Of a stretch of 64,000 nucleotides of DNA, positions 63,427-64,000 are shown piece by piece; the stretch's first letter is position 1; each line of letters opens with the position of its first letter. The notes below the pieces were generated by a model. It ran no database searches and was not told the DNA's origin. It was given only the letters and a program-made list of their open reading frames with translations. The stretch lies in NCBI GenBank assembly GCA_021205365.1, contig JAJPXP010000063.1, forward strand, positions 39,874 through 103,873. The letters run 5' to 3'. The translations under genes were made by a program, and so were the position numbers. The stretch is from Clostridia bacterium. GTDB lineage: Bacteria; Bacillota; Clostridia; Oscillospirales; Butyricicoccaceae.

Positions 63427-63684
63427 ATGCAGAGTTTTGAGTACACAATTACAGATCCGGAAGGCTTCCATGCCCGTCCGGCAGGCGCTTTCGTAAAGGA
63501 AGCGAAGAAGTTCCCGTGCACCACTACAGTTGTCAAGGGTGATAGAAGAGCAGATGCCCGTAAAATGTTTGGACTGATGGGTCTTGGCATCAAGGGCGGC
63601 GAGACTATTGCTATTACAACAGAAGGCGAGCAGGAGGCAGAAGCAGCAGAGGCTCTGAAGGCTTTCCTCGAAGCTAACCTGTAA
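63427..63684 (+). CDS. HPr phosphocarrier paralogue without the Ser46 site
   Basis: 85-residue HPr. The active His15 is in FHARPAG, intact, so phosphotransfer from enzyme I should work. The second site differs: where gram-positive HPr has Ser46 (KSIMG), this protein has ARKMFG, with Lys46 at the exact position. It therefore cannot be phosphorylated there by HPr kinase or act through CcpA that way. It is last gene of the mannitol operon with AAGGAG 10 bp before the ATG. A separate general HPr with Ser46 probably exists elsewhere. Confidence 0.92.
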   Translation: MQSFEYTITDPEGFHARPAGAFVKEAKKFPCTTTVVKGDRRADARKMFGLMGLGIKGGETIAITTEGEQEAEAAEALKAFLEANL

Positions 63685-63742
63685 GATGAACAGATAACAT
63701 TGAATTCAGCCCACTCTATCTATTTTATCTATTTCCAATCCG

Positions 63743-63766
63743 GCCTGCTTCTGAGTGAAGCAGGCT
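63743..63766. other. Hairpin after the HPr gene
   Basis: GCCTGCTTC pairs with GAAGCAGGC around TGAGT. No T-run on the plus strand, so a weak terminator or processing site. Confidence 0.5.
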
Positions 63767-63885
63767 GGAAAAAGTAAATCATATTTCATCGTTTCCACTG
63801 CGCTATAAACACAAAACAAAACTATTTTACTGGAACAAAAGTAATACACAACTTATTGCAGTTGGATTAGATGAAATGTAAAAAG

Positions 63886-63937
63886 AAACCGCATACAGGA
63901 AAAAAAAGTACAGTTTTCCTGATGCGGTTTTATTTTT
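63886..63937. terminator. Bidirectional terminator after the mannitol operon
   Basis: AAACCGCAT-CAGGAAAA pairs with TTTTCCTGATGCGGTTT with one mismatch, then T-rich tails on both sides. Confidence 0.8.
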
Positions 63938-63967
63938 GTGCCAAATGTAAATAAATTGTGTTCACTA

Positions 63968-63995
63968 TTGACAATCTGCAAATTTAAACTATAAT
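63968..63995 (+). promoter_or_regulatory. Promoter leading out of the window
   Basis: TTGACA, 16-base spacer, TATAAT at the right end; the gene it drives lies beyond 64000. Confidence 0.75.
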
Positions 63996-64000
63996 AATGT

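Noticed and set aside
1..64000. CRISPR arrays, insertion sequences, prophage, rRNA and tRNA genes
   Set aside because: Reading both strands I found no regularly spaced identical repeats with spacers, no transposase or integrase, and no tRNA cloverleaf or rRNA sequence.

Overview
The window looks like chromosome of an anaerobic Gram-positive gut Clostridia member, probably near the Oscillospiraceae/Butyricicoccaceae. This is inferred from gene content: a T-box in front of pheST, S-layer-homology (SLH) proteins, 2-hydroxyacyl-CoA dehydratase-type activases, DegV, a BglG-type MtlR, and strong GGAGG ribosome sites. I see no insertion sequence, prophage, CRISPR array, rRNA or tRNA.

Layout. 0-10 kb is housekeeping and mixed metabolism: polyphosphate kinase, a ketopantoate reductase / DUF4250 / hydroxyacyl-CoA dehydrogenase / LD-carboxypeptidase group, a CpsB-type phosphatase with an S24/S26 peptidase, an ABC half-transporter and a FliB-like protein. 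10.4-12.4 kb is a thiamine locus: promoter, TPP riboswitch with its terminator, what looks like a broken thiD remnant, then thiC. 12.5-14.1 kb holds a voltage-gated-type K+ channel with a decayed reading frame coupled to it. 14.2-22.5 kb is a compact colinear series: two-component system, cysD, cysN-cysC fusion, CHR-family transporter, sulfotransferase and glycosyltransferase. It makes PAPS and spends it on sulfation, with no reduction genes in view. 22.6-25.7 kb is a three-gene set of dehydratase/activase proteins. 25.8-32.3 kb has a transport operon on the minus strand, a LysR/TSUP divergent pair and a degenerate CbiET-like protein. 32.4-34.9 kb is an amino-acid ABC importer, 35.1-36.6 kb an SLH protein, and 36.8-40.7 kb T-box-pheS-pheT.

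41-52 kb on the minus strand is the most unusual part. A PqqD-like protein, a 1181-residue secreted fibro-slime-type protein, an 82-residue Cys/Tyr/Ser-rich peptide with a RiPP-like leader, an HPr-kinase-like protein and a radical SAM/SPASM enzyme lie in a row, followed 33 bp later by a 1508-residue secreted GH2 beta-galactosidase. Three about 32-bp direct repeats precede the first gene and a strongly structured leader precedes the large surface protein. I read this as a candidate ribosomally made, radical-SAM-modified and possibly phosphorylated peptide system tied to a surface protein.

52.7-57.7 kb holds degV and a secreted trio (M14 carboxypeptidase with Fn3 repeats, lipoprotein, SLH protein). 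57.9-63.7 kb is a mannitol operon mtlR-mtlA(IICBA)-mtlD plus a dedicated HPr in which the regulatory Ser46 is Lys. A consensus promoter runs off the right end.
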